DNA of 64,000 nt, from assembly GCF_002218195.1 (NCBI RefSeq), contig NZ_CP022336.1:1731001-1795000 (forward strand), given 5' to 3'. How positions within the stretch are numbered: position 1 is the stretch's first letter; each line of letters opens with the position of its first letter. The notes below the pieces were generated by a model. The model did no database searches. It had not been told where the DNA came from and saw nothing but the letters and a program-made list of their open reading frames with translations. Below, in pieces: positions 12,901 to 19,140 of the stretch. The stretch comes from Sphingorhabdus sp. SMR4y (GTDB lineage Bacteria > Pseudomonadota > Alphaproteobacteria > Sphingomonadales > Sphingomonadaceae). The position numbers and the translations under genes were made by a program.

Positions 12901-13404
12901 CTCGGGCTCGAACGGAAACAATTCATCCTGCTCGAATTCCGGGAAGGAAAGCGCGGTCGGTGGCAACAGATCACCCAATGCAAACGGATCGCCGATATCG
13001 CCGACTGGATCGGCGAAATTTCCGCCCGAACTCTGCGGCGGACCAGCAGCAGGCTGTGGTTCGTTGCCGACCAGCAAGGCCGCCAGATTGAGAGGGGGAA
13101 CGGACACACCGTCAATGACAAGCTGAGGGATGAACACCGCGCCGTCAGGGATGACCAAATCGTTTCCGTCAGGCAGGCTGATCACGAGATCGCGGCCAAC
13201 TACCCGGATGTCATCCAATTCAACGCCCGCCGGCAAAATTACCGTGTTTTGCGTTCCTGCCTGAAGCGCCGGAATGGAACCTGCAGCCTGAAGGCTTACC
13301 GTTGAGCTGAAAGACGCTTCGCCACCATAATTCCCGCCATCCCGGCTATCGTTGTTGGCCGGGGTGTCGAAATTTTGGTCCAGGCTATTGTGCTCGAAAT
13401 CCAT
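925..13404 (-). CDS. Giant type I secreted repeat adhesin (T1SS-143/VCBS-like repeats, 4159 aa)
   Basis: A 4159-residue acidic protein, very poor in Cys. Residues 1-150 hold a Bap-prefix-like segment (VELDDIRVVGRDLVISLPDG), then a Pro/Glu-rich linker (about 150-190). From about 190 on there is a long chain of Ig/cadherin-like repeats of two kinds: one with DESGLPARGSEPEGTN openings and IDDAPVA endings (DUF5801/T1SS-143 type), one VCBS-like (DGSYSYARNADSPGG, DVFTYTLQDGDGDTS). Residues about 190-1425 are nearly identical 247-residue units; later repeats are diverged. The last ~390 residues are Ala/Glu-rich with no RTX GGxGxD nonapeptides that I can see. The DGDGD motifs are typical calcium-binding linkers. 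The product is probably exported by the neighbouring TolC-dependent type I system and used for surface or biofilm attachment. The ATG at 13404 opens a soluble N-terminus without a Sec signal, as expected for type I substrates. Confidence 0.92.
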   Translation of the reverse strand: MDFEHNSLDQNFDTPANNDSRDGGNYGGEASFSSTVSLQAAGSIPALQAGTQNTVILPAGVELDDIRVVGRDLVISLPDGNDLVIPDGAVFIPQLVIDGVSVPPLNLAALLVGNEPQPAAGPPQSSGGNFADPVGDIGDPFALGDLLPPTALSFPEFEQDELFPFEPEDDEDELPAVVIVTPDNPTGATNASSSVDESGLPARGSEPEGTNAAGNGETTVGSIIFIPGDGPAVVSINGVAVTAVGQSFVGNFGTLTITSISNGSIDYTYTLSDNTSGDNTADLFAVSVVDADGDVANADLTISIIDDAPVAVMDTDSIAAGDYGPATGNVITDSEADGGADTQGADGAVVAGVAAGDTGAVLVDAATVGTTVNGLYGVLTLNADGSYSYARNADSPGGVQDVFTYTLQDGDGDTSVTTLTIDIADSPVTLTLPVSGEAGAIVDEEGLPARGSESPGSNEASDLETTAGTISYTAADGPATVTINGVAVTAVGQTFVGASGTLTITGITNGSITYSYTLTDNTAGDNTSDDFAVVITDQDGDAASGTLSIAIIDDAPVAVMDTDSIAAGDYGPATGNVITDSEADGGADTQGADGAVVAGVAAGDTGAVLVDAATVGTTVNGLYGVLTLNADGSYSYARNADSPGGVQDVFTYTLQDGDGDTSVTTLTINIADSPVTLTLPVSGEAGAIVDEEGLPARGSESPGSNEASDLETTAGTISYTAADGPATVTINGVAVTAVGQTFVGASGTLTITGITNGSITYSYTLTDNTAGDNTSDDFAVVITDQDGDAASGTLSIAIIDDAPVAVMDTDSIAAGDYGPATGNVITDSEADGGADTQGADGAVVAGVAAGDTGAVLVDAATVGTTVNGLYGVLTLNADGSYSYARNADSPGGVQDVFTYTLQDGDGDTSVTTLTIDIADSPVTLTLPVSGEAGAIVDEEGLPARGSESPGSNEASDLETTAGTISYTAADGPATVTINGVAVTAVGQTFVGASGTLTITGITNGSITYSYTLTDNTAGDNTSDDFAVVITDQDGDAASGTLSIAIIDDAPVAVMDTDSIAAGDYGPATGNVITDSEADGGADTQGADGAVVAGVAAGDTGAVLVDAATVGTTVNGLYGVLTLNADGSYSYARNADSPGGVQDVFTYTLQDGDGDTSVTTLTIDIADSPVTLTLPVSGEAGAIVDEEGLPARGSESPGSNEASDLETTAGTISYTAADGPATVTINGVAVTAVGQTFVGASGTLTITGITNGSITYSYTLTDNTAGDNTSDDFAVVITDQDGDAASGTLSIAIIDDAPVAVMDTDSIAAGDYGPATGNVITDSEADGGADTQGADGAVVAGVAAGDTGAVLVDAATVGTTVNGLYGVLTLNADGSYSYARNADSPGGVQDVFTYTLQDGDGDTSVTTLTIDIADSPVTLTLPVSGEAGTIVDESGLPNRGAEPEGTNEPADSESTAGTITFDAPDGPGTVTIDGVAVTAVGQTFVGASGTLTITGITNGSITYSYTLTDNSLGDATSDSFAIVVTDIDGDISNGILTIDIIDDAPIAADDLAITLAEDAPGTVGGNVLANDTQGADGAVVTSVTIGGVSTTINAVGTTEVVTANGTYSFTASGAWTFDPNPNLDQSGGDVDASFTYTITDGDGDIATAEQPISITDGADPIAGDPITLTLDDQNLADGSTPAGPDFVSGDITFTAGSDAISSIVFGTDLSALSGGLTWVRVDSNTITGSDGTNVVVTLSLSVSANVATVTATLNDNYDSHPVFTADDLQALGSVTVVATDSDGDTAAGTVNINVSDDVPTAFADVDSVKEDGALVADGNVLTGIGGADANATDGVADVQGADGVMVTGIAFGLIAGTVGTALDGAYGKLTLNADGSYSYMLANSDPAVQGLDDGETLTETFTYTITDADGDIATTTLTITINGTNDAPQVGAATAVVSEEGLAGGIADGAAAAGSSDTTDAATVTGQITVTDVDGEAQTVTLGDPGAVLTSGSAAVTWSGVGTQTLTGSAGGSAVIQITIDNSGNYTVTLIGKIDHPDTGFETAGEDQLVFTVPVTSDDGTVSTTNATGLTITIEDDSPSAVADTATVAEGATIGGNVVTDAVTGDSAGADGFASSGAVTGVATGNDISGAVSGNVGTVVNGTYGKLTISSDGTYSYISTPGLVPPGGATDTFVYTVTDGDGDTSTTTLTISLNDSGLAASSDDVSVNEAALDTVGSDPASNAETISGTIADNVTGGTGPYSYTVVGSNVGSNGTLTLNPDGSYSYTLTTPVTGATANDGANIENDVETFTIEVKDANGNTTTTTITVDIIDDIPSTTSNTAVQLDDDALGGNAGGTGDVDPDTANATGTLNHVFGADGGTLSLLASGTPPTGFTYEISGGDLLIKQGATTVITVTLDSATGAYTVTQNAPIDHAAGLDENDISFTLNYQVTDGDGDVAAGSLQINVDDDTPTVSVVSPPVSLVVDETDLGTDASASFAGIFASSFGADGAGSITYALGTIAGLSGLVDTATGQNVLLSLNGTVVEGRTETGGDLVFTITVAADGTVTLDQVRAVVHGTNPDPNDPASLSAANLVTLTATVTDGDGDSATAIADIGSSFVFRDDGPSIDAAVSDADTVMLVTQDADTVGPASDMAVSTANFGGAFSIASSSYGADGAGSTAWSYALVVDNAVSGLSSDGVPITLTLNGTVVEGRAGADLIFTIATDAATGVVTLTQFAEIDHGLPGDSSGYDAQLATLANGLVSLEGTATITDGDGDTASETVSLDLGGNVKFADDGPSVTATPTAAMLMVDETALGTDATADLSGAFAVVYGADGAGTTTYALSISATDADSGLVDVATGEAVLLRVNGNIVEGYSATGGVVFTLSVNASGVVELDQLRAVEHTPDTGADQSAGLAGTNLITLTATATDGDGDTASGAIDLTGALTFKDDGPSIDAAVDAATAVMLVTQDAETDGDPTDQDIASTTANFGGAFSIASSSYGADGAGSIAWSYALVVDSATSGLTSGGDAITLYLVSGTVVGSTAADAGSITAGNTIFTIGTDAVTGVVTLTQFAEIDHDTPGVGADYDLQQAILGDGLVSLEGTATITDRDGDSASETVSLDLGGNIKFDDDGPSANPGNSTGTVDEDGLAGGIEGGTGDIAGVVTSVSGNVTALFNAGADAPLTYQLLTDTSGLPALTSGGTPVTYAVVNNVLTASAGGNPVFTFTLNETSGAWDFVLSGPLDHAIGDNENDIVLSLGSLLQATDFDGDFVTAAGSVVITIDDDTPTATNEASQNVNEGATVSGTLDFLGGADSATVTHVNGAALVFTAGPAEFSDWVDIGDGMIRVKADGSYEFTADNPTVSPVTPTTATFTVTDGDGDTATANISFQILDANVPTAGTSAALVDDDGLAGGNPLSTIDGATDANADGDNNPATFGGILTHNFGGDGAGSINFASMDGLTATIGQETVTYAWSGSTLTATITGGARNGIDLFTVEVTDSATGAYEVTLLDNVLHATGPNDENATDPVAVLGYTVLDADGSSASGTLNISFDDDAPTAADLDGDMLTVGNFVNAMADGTFTYAPGADGHSQFDITGPAITGITYTTTHTATGSVLTASADTIDLFTLAVNTDGTYKFTLLSPDAAVDETISFANLSAGGPGFRELEDDPATLGINEAGRVEFQSNGTGVNASTQGFGVSNQFLDQNEWFEMEFHDPGTLGNDDPWVNADNLGSVTLNIQQVKSGPVDIEWTATRYNSDGTVAATETGTTTITSTGAITIDPTIEFSVLRIENIDSNANASVRIATDITVSRTILPTDQEYEFGIVGIDGDGDETSLSTIDVLIDASITSMVLPLAPMAPLAPVNFLGVENEPVLQSADSGERIASNDNGGLMLQNISGLGENVALIEPAKVETTPAAKTMLANSNEAQAARAGVKAPATAPIALAATLLAANSRPEESAGSRDAPLAEVGNQAALDFQAADNQPQPEAVQLDGGEVANDESGPAGQDTASGNYSGGSGEALAEAAVDAGEEMFAEESSGGNDAQPGFDASEFQPASGLQLDMGIAMNVEALAPVGETPAPVQLDIPAPDTPPATVEEIVADAIDGGSPEIVSIDAVIDTFAGNETEGGRGAIEHLPEHSLPEQVLDMFVLGDVGPLSPVVSDGLQTQIDMADAGQAAG
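9128..12490 (-). repeat. Near-perfect 741-bp tandem repeat inside the adhesin gene (about 4.5 copies)
   Basis: The segment beginning CTTCACCGCTGACCGG recurs at 9129, 9870, 10611, 11352 and 12093, a constant 741-bp spacing (247 codons, in frame). The copies differ by only a handful of bases, for example GGCAGG versus GGAAGG, TCGATGG versus TTGATGG, and gcatcg versus gcgtcg. The fifth copy diverges after about 12490. DNA-level identity, including third codon positions, implies recent duplication or ongoing gene conversion rather than selection on the protein alone. Confidence 0.95.
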
Positions 13405-13862
13405 ATCAAATTCCCGTCAGGATGAGTTGCGTGTTGGCTGGCAAAGCAGAACCGCTTGGGGAGAAATATCCCGCCAAGGTCCCGGCTGCTTTCGTATCGG
13501 ACGACGTCCAGCTGCCTTCGATGGTCGCATCGAAAGTTGGTCCGAAATAAATCGAAAACACACGTCTGTTCTGCATAGTCGCCCCGCAGCCAAATGAGGG
13601 TCAGCGAGAGGAAAGTCCTCGTAGCCGGTCCCGAAACAAAAATTGGATTGAGGGGCGACCCGAAAATTTAAAATTAGGCTCAATCCGCGCTCAGATTTAT
13701 ATTTTGATTCAATTTCAGAGTCACGGCGATTAACTATTTATTAAGGAATTTTTCCAGAATTTTATCCCGATTTTACAGAAATTTACCTAAAGTTTTAAAT
13801 CGAAAGTATGAGAAAGGATATAACTGCTGACAAAGGCAGATTATTGATGCAGGGTTTGTTGC
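13405..13862. other. Divergent intergenic region between adhesin and histidine kinase genes
   Basis: 458 bp with no convincing gene. The first half is GC-rich; the second half (about 13675-13862) is strongly AT-rich and must carry the promoters of both divergent transcripts. A leftward 88-codon frame here (13417-13683) has no recognisable features and I do not regard it as a gene. One clear regulatory motif is listed separately. Confidence 0.7.
13730..13744. promoter_or_regulatory. CtrA-type box TTAA-N7-TTAA
   Basis: The sequence TTAACTATTTATTAA is a perfect match to the alphaproteobacterial CtrA recognition pattern TTAA-N7-TTAA. It lies in the AT-rich divergent promoter region, about 325 bp from the adhesin start and 118 bp from the kinase start. 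CtrA commonly controls pilus, adhesin and motility genes in this class. The match is seen directly; function is inferred, and such a short motif can occur by chance in AT-rich DNA. Confidence 0.45.
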
Positions 13863-15623
13863 ATGGGAACACAGCCAACGGAACGTAACACCGCTCAAAA
13901 CGACTCCGAGTCGCCGACCCATGGATCAGATGTTGTCGATTTCCTGCGCCGACACATTGTGATCCTCCTGAATGTCGTTCTGGCTGCGGCCAGGATTCTG
14001 TTTTCGGTCGTATTGCTGGATTCCATCGTGAACCGAGACGATTTCCGATGGACGACAATAGACTGGCTGGCTCTGCTTCCGCTCGCTTGGGCTCTATTGG
14101 CTATCGCGCTGGCGCTGACCGGGCGATTCCGCTGGAAAACGGGCGGACGGATAATGGTTGTTGCCGACATGTTGGTCAGCGCAGTCGTGATTGTTATTTT
14201 TCCCGCTTACACATTATCCGCGCTCGCATTGGCGGTCCTTTCAATGACATTCATGATTTTAAGGCGCGCGGGCCGTTTTAGCTTATTGCTCTCGGGCCTC
14301 CCGTTGGCTGCAATGCTTGTTCGTCCGCTGGGGATCCTGAATTTGTCCGGCATGGTGTGGCCAGTGAGTTATGCGAGCCTTGGCGGCGCTGGAGAAATTG
14401 TCGCGTTTCTGCTTTCGCTATTTTGTGCCCTGTTTTCTATCTTGATCATCATTCATATCCGAATGGTTGAACGGCCGCTGAGATTTCAGCAACCTTGGGA
14501 AGAAGAGTTTGCAGTGGGCGTCGGCAAACATAATATCGCAACAGTCATTGATTGTATCCAGATGATTTATCCGGATAGCCGGCTCGTTTGCATCCTGGAC
14601 AGTCCCAACAGACGGGAAGGAAAAGCAGTCATAACGAGTTCCAACATTCCACGATCAGACGTTGCATCGCTGCAATCCCAATTGACGGATTATATGTCTC
14701 ACGGCACTCGGCCTACCATTCTGGAACTGGACGATGACATTCAAACTGAAATTGGAAGTGGCCGCAGATCTCCGATCCCTGCGTCTTTAGAAAAAATGAC
14801 TCGTGGGCTGACCGGACTGGGTTTCAACAACGGGATCCTCGTTGATTTCAAACTCGGCAGCAATCGCGGACGTCTATTTTTTTCGACGGGCACACCGATC
14901 GAAGAGTCTCTGAGAAATGACATGATAATGCTGACCCGGCAGCTGGACCGATTTTTCTACAATGCGACAAATTGGGATAAAAGGCGTCAAGAAATGATGG
15001 GCTTGGCGCGCGATCAGGCGCGTCGGGATCTGCATGATGGTATATTGCAGTCTCTCGCAGCATTAAAAATGCGGCTGGTTACAATCATATCAGCCCCCGG
15101 ATTCTCTTCTCGTCCCGATATCGACGCCTTGCGCAAGACCATTGATATGGTCACCGTGGAGCAGACCAGATTGAGGGCGCTGCTGCACAATGATGAAGCA
15201 GACAATGATTCAGTAGATCTCGTTGAAATGATAGAAGTCTGCCTGAAGACTCTCAGTATCCAGTGGGGAATATCGGTAACATTGGCGTCGCAAGAACCAG
15301 CACTTCCGGTGGATCACGAATCTGCCAAGAATATAGAATATCTGGTGCGCGAGATCATTGCCAACGCTATTCGCCATGCAGGGGCAAAGCAGCTGACATT
15401 CGCAATGGCATTAAGCAAAGGGGTTTTAATAATGACTTTGAAAGACGATCTAAGCGCTTCGAACTTGCAGACTGATAGCGTTCATGCGGCCCGGGAGATA
15501 TTAACCTCGCGTTCCCTTTCGCAGCGACTGGAACTGGTCGACGGTCACGCCTATTCGGAAGGTCTGGAAGACAGTACCTTGCTCTCGATTAGTATTCCTA
15601 TGGATTTTACTGAAAATGATTAA
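13863..15623 (+). CDS. Membrane sensor histidine kinase, NarX/DesK (HisKA_3) type
   Basis: A 586-residue protein. The N-terminal part (about 28-200) contains five or six hydrophobic segments. A cytoplasmic linker of about 200 residues follows, with no recognised sensor domain. The HisKA_3 dimerisation box has the phospho-acceptor His near residue 391 in RRDLHDGILQSLAALKMRL. A HATPase_c domain follows with an N box EYLVREIIANAIRHAG near 490-505. The G boxes are weak (LKDDLSASN), so ATP binding may be atypical. Its stop overlaps the start of the LuxR-type regulator by 8 bp, so the two are cotranscribed and presumably a cognate pair. Lying between the adhesin and the Tad operon, it is a good candidate regulator of one or both (inference). 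The start has only a weak AGGG upstream. Confidence 0.88.
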   Translation: MGTQPTERNTAQNDSESPTHGSDVVDFLRRHIVILLNVVLAAARILFSVVLLDSIVNRDDFRWTTIDWLALLPLAWALLAIALALTGRFRWKTGGRIMVVADMLVSAVVIVIFPAYTLSALALAVLSMTFMILRRAGRFSLLLSGLPLAAMLVRPLGILNLSGMVWPVSYASLGGAGEIVAFLLSLFCALFSILIIIHIRMVERPLRFQQPWEEEFAVGVGKHNIATVIDCIQMIYPDSRLVCILDSPNRREGKAVITSSNIPRSDVASLQSQLTDYMSHGTRPTILELDDDIQTEIGSGRRSPIPASLEKMTRGLTGLGFNNGILVDFKLGSNRGRLFFSTGTPIEESLRNDMIMLTRQLDRFFYNATNWDKRRQEMMGLARDQARRDLHDGILQSLAALKMRLVTIISAPGFSSRPDIDALRKTIDMVTVEQTRLRALLHNDEADNDSVDLVEMIEVCLKTLSIQWGISVTLASQEPALPVDHESAKNIEYLVREIIANAIRHAGAKQLTFAMALSKGVLIMTLKDDLSASNLQTDSVHAAREILTSRSLSQRLELVDGHAYSEGLEDSTLLSISIPMDFTEND

Positions 15624-16257
15624 ACTCCTACTTGTAGACGATCACCCCATTTTCCTCGACGGGCTAAAGCAATTTGTCGAATCCCACGACGGGTTCGAAG
15701 TTTTATGCGCCAAATCCGCTGAAGAAGCTGCGGTGCTAATGGACAATAACCAGTTCGACCTGCTGCTCCTGGACATTACCATCATTGGCGGAGGCGGGAT
15801 GGATATCTTGCGTTCGCTGAATGAAGCCGGATCCACTGTCCCGGTAATCTTTCTGACGGTGCACATTACACCGCAGGATACTGTCGAGGCTTTGAAGCTC
15901 GACGTGCGAGGCATCATATTGAAGGAAAGCGCGCCGTCCGAGATTATGGACTGTATTACAATGGTCCTGAACGGCGGTACATATTTCGACAGGGGTGTAA
16001 CCGAACGAGCATTGCAGCATTCCGTCGACACCCCATCCCATCGGAAGGAGGCCCTGGACAGTTTGACCGCTCGCGAGCGAGAAATCGTTTCGCTTGTTTC
16101 CAGAGGTTTAAAGAACCGGGAAATAGCGGTAGAATGCGGATTGACCGAAGGTACGGTCAAAACCCACCTACACAATATCTTTGGTAAAATGGCGGTAAAA
16201 TCGAGGACCCAATTGCTGATCGCTCTTGGCAAGGTTTCCGATGATGATTTTATCTAG
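15616..16257 (+). CDS. Response regulator, NarL/FixJ family (REC + LuxR HTH)
   Basis: A 213-residue protein. The REC domain (about 1-118) begins IKLLLVDDHPIFLDG with the acidic pair, has the predicted phospho-Asp near residue 53 in LLLLDIT, the conserved Thr in FLTVH and the Lys in ILKES. The C-terminal LuxR-type HTH (about 148-208) carries LTAREREIVSLVSRGLKNREIA and GTVKTHLHNIFGKM. It overlaps the upstream kinase gene by 8 bp, so translation is coupled. It converges on the end of the Tad operon, separated by 27 bp that contain a small CCCTTC-AAG-GAAGGG hairpin without a T tract. Confidence 0.93.
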   Translation: MIKLLLVDDHPIFLDGLKQFVESHDGFEVLCAKSAEEAAVLMDNNQFDLLLLDITIIGGGGMDILRSLNEAGSTVPVIFLTVHITPQDTVEALKLDVRGIILKESAPSEIMDCITMVLNGGTYFDRGVTERALQHSVDTPSHRKEALDSLTAREREIVSLVSRGLKNREIAVECGLTEGTVKTHLHNIFGKMAVKSRTQLLIALGKVSDDDFI

Positions 16258-16284
16258 CGACCCTTCAAGGAAGGGAACACGGTT

Positions 16285-16815
16285 CTAATTCAAGGGAACG
16301 GATACGGCGGTCGGATCAAAAACAAACGTGGCTGGATTTACGCCGACCCAGTAAATCATGAAAATAGTGCCGGCCGCGATCGCGACACCATAAGGCATTT
16401 GCATCGATTTACGGGCATCTGTTTCTTGAAACGGGCCTGCGCGGACCCGTTTTCTGCGAAACCGGCGTGTGAACAGCATGGCCAGCAACAAGATCAAACC
16501 TGCCATGGAGATACACAATAACAGAACCGGACTAGCCGCAAGGTCGAACCACAAAGCGCAGCTGGCGTATAATTTTGCATCACCGCCACCAAACCACCCC
16601 AACGCAAACAAACCCATTCCAACAACCAGAGCGATGGCAAAATGCACTCCGTTTTCCCATCCGTTATCCGGGAAACCGTGAACAACAATCCACACACCGA
16701 ACAACGCGATGACCGCAACCGGAAACAGGTTTGAAATTCGCATCGTCGCCATGTCCTGAACGGCAGCGGAAACGAGTAGCATGGTCAGGACGATCAAAAG
16801 CCAATCTGATGTCAT
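16285..16815 (-). CDS. cpaA: Prepilin peptidase CpaA/TadV (A24 aspartyl protease)
   Basis: A 176-residue polytopic membrane protein with about five or six hydrophobic segments. The two catalytic aspartates of A24 peptidases are visible: one in the first helix region (AVQDMATMRISN, about residue 21) and one in the GGGDAK motif (about 77, the GxGD signature). The enzyme cuts the leader from Flp pilin and from TadE-type pseudopilins at the inner membrane. It is the last gene of the Tad operon and overlaps the upstream TPR gene by 4 bp. cpaA is more often found next to flp, so its distal position is a local variation. Confidence 0.9.
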   Translation of the reverse strand: MTSDWLLIVLTMLLVSAAVQDMATMRISNLFPVAVIALFGVWIVVHGFPDNGWENGVHFAIALVVGMGLFALGWFGGGDAKLYASCALWFDLAASPVLLLCISMAGLILLLAMLFTRRFRRKRVRAGPFQETDARKSMQMPYGVAIAAGTIFMIYWVGVNPATFVFDPTAVSVPLN

Positions 16816-17660
16816 GGCTTAGTCCCGTGGGTTGCTGTCCAGCTCAAATTGGCAGCCGCCTTTGATGCCATGGAACTGGAACCAATTACCGCATTGGACA
16901 GCAGGGCGGTGCCGGCTTGCTTGTGCCCGGCCAGCAACGCAGCATAACCACTGTTGGTCAATCGTTCGACCCAGCGCGACTGGGACTCTTTCGTGGCTCT
17001 CCTTGGTGCTTCTCCCATGGCAGCCCGTGCGATATCCAGATTATTCTGGAATCTCTTATTTTCAGGCTGCTGGATGACCGCCATTTCAAAAATACCCACT
17101 GCTTCCACGTAATTTTGCCTGGCGAGCAGAGAATAGCCGAGATTGTTGAGCACGACAGGAGAAGTGTCAGACAAAGAAAGCGCTTTGTCGAACGCATATC
17201 TGCTGGCCTGATATTTGCCGAAATGCGCCAGAGCTATCCCCATCATGTTCCATGCCTTCCACCGGTCCGGACATTTTATCGTCACATCCGCGAGAAGACC
17301 TATCGCGATATCCCAGTCACCTGACCGGGCAATCGCAATTCCGCTTCCTTCCTTGGCCCGGCACAGATATTCGGGGCTTTGCAGATATCTGGCAAATAAT
17401 TTGATCGCATGCCTATCGTCTTTTTTGGCTATAGCCAGCTCCGCTTCCAGAATCTTCAGTTCGGCACGTTCGGAATCCAGCGAATGCTTCCTCATCTGAT
17501 GGAGCATCTCCGAGGCTTGTATCAGACGCCCGCCGTCAATCGCTGCTTCGATTATCGCGCCTCGACCCGATTGGTCACGCTCTGCAAGAACGGTGGCCCG
17601 AAGTGAGCCGGGGATCAACATGACCAACCCCAGCACAAAATATGAGATCAGGCCGCGCAT
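16812..17660 (-). CDS. TadD-like TPR lipoprotein-type pilus assembly protein
   Basis: A 282-residue protein with an N-terminal signal or membrane segment (about 1-22; no clear lipobox Cys) and TPR-like helices. The best repeat is SPVVLNNLGYSLLARQNYVEAVGIFEMA (split here: SPVVLNNLGYSLLARQ, then NYVEAVGIFEMA), about residues 165-200. An earlier unit reads WNMMGIALAHFGKYQASRYAF. TadD proteins are TPR scaffolds of the Flp pilus machine that bridge the secretin and inner-membrane complex. It overlaps cpaA by 4 bp and the preceding TPR gene by 13 bp. The exact role is inferred from context. Confidence 0.75.
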   Translation of the reverse strand: MRGLISYFVLGLVMLIPGSLRATVLAERDQSGRGAIIEAAIDGGRLIQASEMLHQMRKHSLDSERAELKILEAELAIAKKDDRHAIKLFARYLQSPEYLCRAKEGSGIAIARSGDWDIAIGLLADVTIKCPDRWKAWNMMGIALAHFGKYQASRYAFDKALSLSDTSPVVLNNLGYSLLARQNYVEAVGIFEMAVIQQPENKRFQNNLDIARAAMGEAPRRATKESQSRWVERLTNSGYAALLAGHKQAGTALLSNAVIGSSSMASKAAANLSWTATHGTKP

Positions 17661-19135
17661 GCAGTTTCGGTCCGATAGAACAGCGCCACGCGCATATTCT
17701 GCTTTGCCGGTTGCAGTGGAATTCTTCGAGCAGTTTCGGCCCGCTCGTACAGCGTTACCGCGATTTGCCGCAATTCGGGTGATGGCCCCTGGTCAATTCT
17801 TGGCAGTCGACTGTGCCGTTTTGCCGTCAGTTCGGCCATGGCAACGTCCAGCTGTTTTAACGCAACATCGGTCAGGAGATCGGACGATGTGGCTGCCATT
17901 CGATTGGCGCGGCTATCAAATACGGACCGGATGGCAGCGAAATATTGGCTCTCATTGTCCGGTTTGGCCGAGCTTTTTATTTGCGTTTGTCGCGCATTGA
18001 AATTCACACCTGCTGTCCTGACCGGGTTCGATACAAACCAATCGACATGATTTGCAGTCAACAAAACCTCACCCAATGATTGTCTTACAAGCTGGAAACC
18101 AGCCTTTTTAGACTGTAATCTCTCGGCCTTGCCGTCTGGAGACTTTTGGCGCTCGATAAATTCGCGGTTGGTCGCAACCTCCGCGTCCCGCTCTGAGAGG
18201 CCTTCCAACCATCGACCCAGATTGGCTGCGGACTCAATATTGGTGATTGTGTCATTGCCATCCTCGGCGTTGTCGCCAGCGGTTTCGCTAATCTGTGATT
18301 TCACCTCACCCATGACCGTATCGAGGAAAGCGGCGTCAGGTTCAGGATCGGAGATCACTATGCCGAGGCCCTTATAAATTGCGGCAATTGATTCATCGAC
18401 ATCAGCAATTGTGGTCGATGGGATGGAATAGCTGTTGCCAGCGCCAACGATCGTTGCTCTGCTTCCATCGCTTTTTGGATCATCTTCACCATTACCGCTT
18501 GCAATCGGTTCGAACGCTTGCGTGCCTTTTGAGGAGATTCTGAGGTCCGCCGAGACGATCGCAGCAGATTTATTTGCCGGAGCCTCCGGCAAAGGAGCAC
18601 CTGGAGATTCACTCGGAGAATCTGAAGTAACAGGCAGGGCTTGGCGATCCAGCCTTGTCAGAAGAGCAGTTATATCGAGGTCTGGCACCGGGGCCGCTAT
18701 TACATTAGCTGCGGCTTTTTGAGCTTGGGCAATTTCAAGATCGTGCATGATATTGCGGGCCAGTGCCTTTTGGCCGCTAGCATCCAGATGACGGGCAAGA
18801 TTGCGATAATGCCGTTCTTCCAGAGGCGCATAGGCCAGCGCCATCTCGAAATTCTTGCGTGCCAGGTCGGGCCTGCCCAGGCCATCATAAGCGACTGCAA
18901 TCGCACTATAGGCGCTGGCATTTTCAGGTTGGGTGCGAATGATTTTGCGGAGGACATCTACCGCAAGGCCATATTGTCTGTTTCTTATCAGATAATGGCT
19001 TTGCTTCATCGAAGCGGCCAACTGCGGTGTCTGGGTTTTGATCCGCACGTCAATATCATGCTTGCGATCCCGGGCATTTGCGGTGCTCGCAAGTATGCCG
19101 GCTGTGATCAATAATATTACTCTATGTGCATTCAT
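17648..19135 (-). CDS. TPR-containing Tad locus protein with long uncharacterised C-terminal region
   Basis: A 495-residue protein with a signal peptide (about 1-21, ending ANA). TPR-like repeats occupy about 40-145 (YGLAVDVLRKIIRTQPENAS, then AYSAIAVAYDGLGRPDLARK). The following ~330 residues have no recognised domain: a low-complexity Pro/Ser/Ala stretch, then a helical region that is rich in Arg and Gln. It lies 5 bp from tadC and overlaps the next TPR gene by 13 bp, so it belongs to the Tad operon. The N-terminal half resembles TadD; the C-terminal half appears lineage-specific and its function is unknown. Confidence 0.7.
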   Translation of the reverse strand: MNAHRVILLITAGILASTANARDRKHDIDVRIKTQTPQLAASMKQSHYLIRNRQYGLAVDVLRKIIRTQPENASAYSAIAVAYDGLGRPDLARKNFEMALAYAPLEERHYRNLARHLDASGQKALARNIMHDLEIAQAQKAAANVIAAPVPDLDITALLTRLDRQALPVTSDSPSESPGAPLPEAPANKSAAIVSADLRISSKGTQAFEPIASGNGEDDPKSDGSRATIVGAGNSYSIPSTTIADVDESIAAIYKGLGIVISDPEPDAAFLDTVMGEVKSQISETAGDNAEDGNDTITNIESAANLGRWLEGLSERDAEVATNREFIERQKSPDGKAERLQSKKAGFQLVRQSLGEVLLTANHVDWFVSNPVRTAGVNFNARQTQIKSSAKPDNESQYFAAIRSVFDSRANRMAATSSDLLTDVALKQLDVAMAELTAKRHSRLPRIDQGPSPELRQIAVTLYERAETARRIPLQPAKQNMRVALFYRTETACAA

Positions 19136-19140
19136 AATGA

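Noticed and set aside
8128-13305. A 1725-codon open frame on the + strand opposite the adhesin repeats
   Set aside because: It is fully antisense to the adhesin, made of the same 741-bp repeats, Arg/His-rich and without recognisable domains. It is a product of GC-rich repeated DNA without stops in that frame.
13417-13683. An 88-codon leftward frame upstream of the adhesin
   Set aside because: No ribosome site, odd composition and no domain; it lies in the promoter region.
16261-16275. CCCTTC-AAG-GAAGGG hairpin between convergent genes as a terminator
   Set aside because: Only a six-base stem with a three-base loop and no T tract on either side. It is possible but not listed as a feature.
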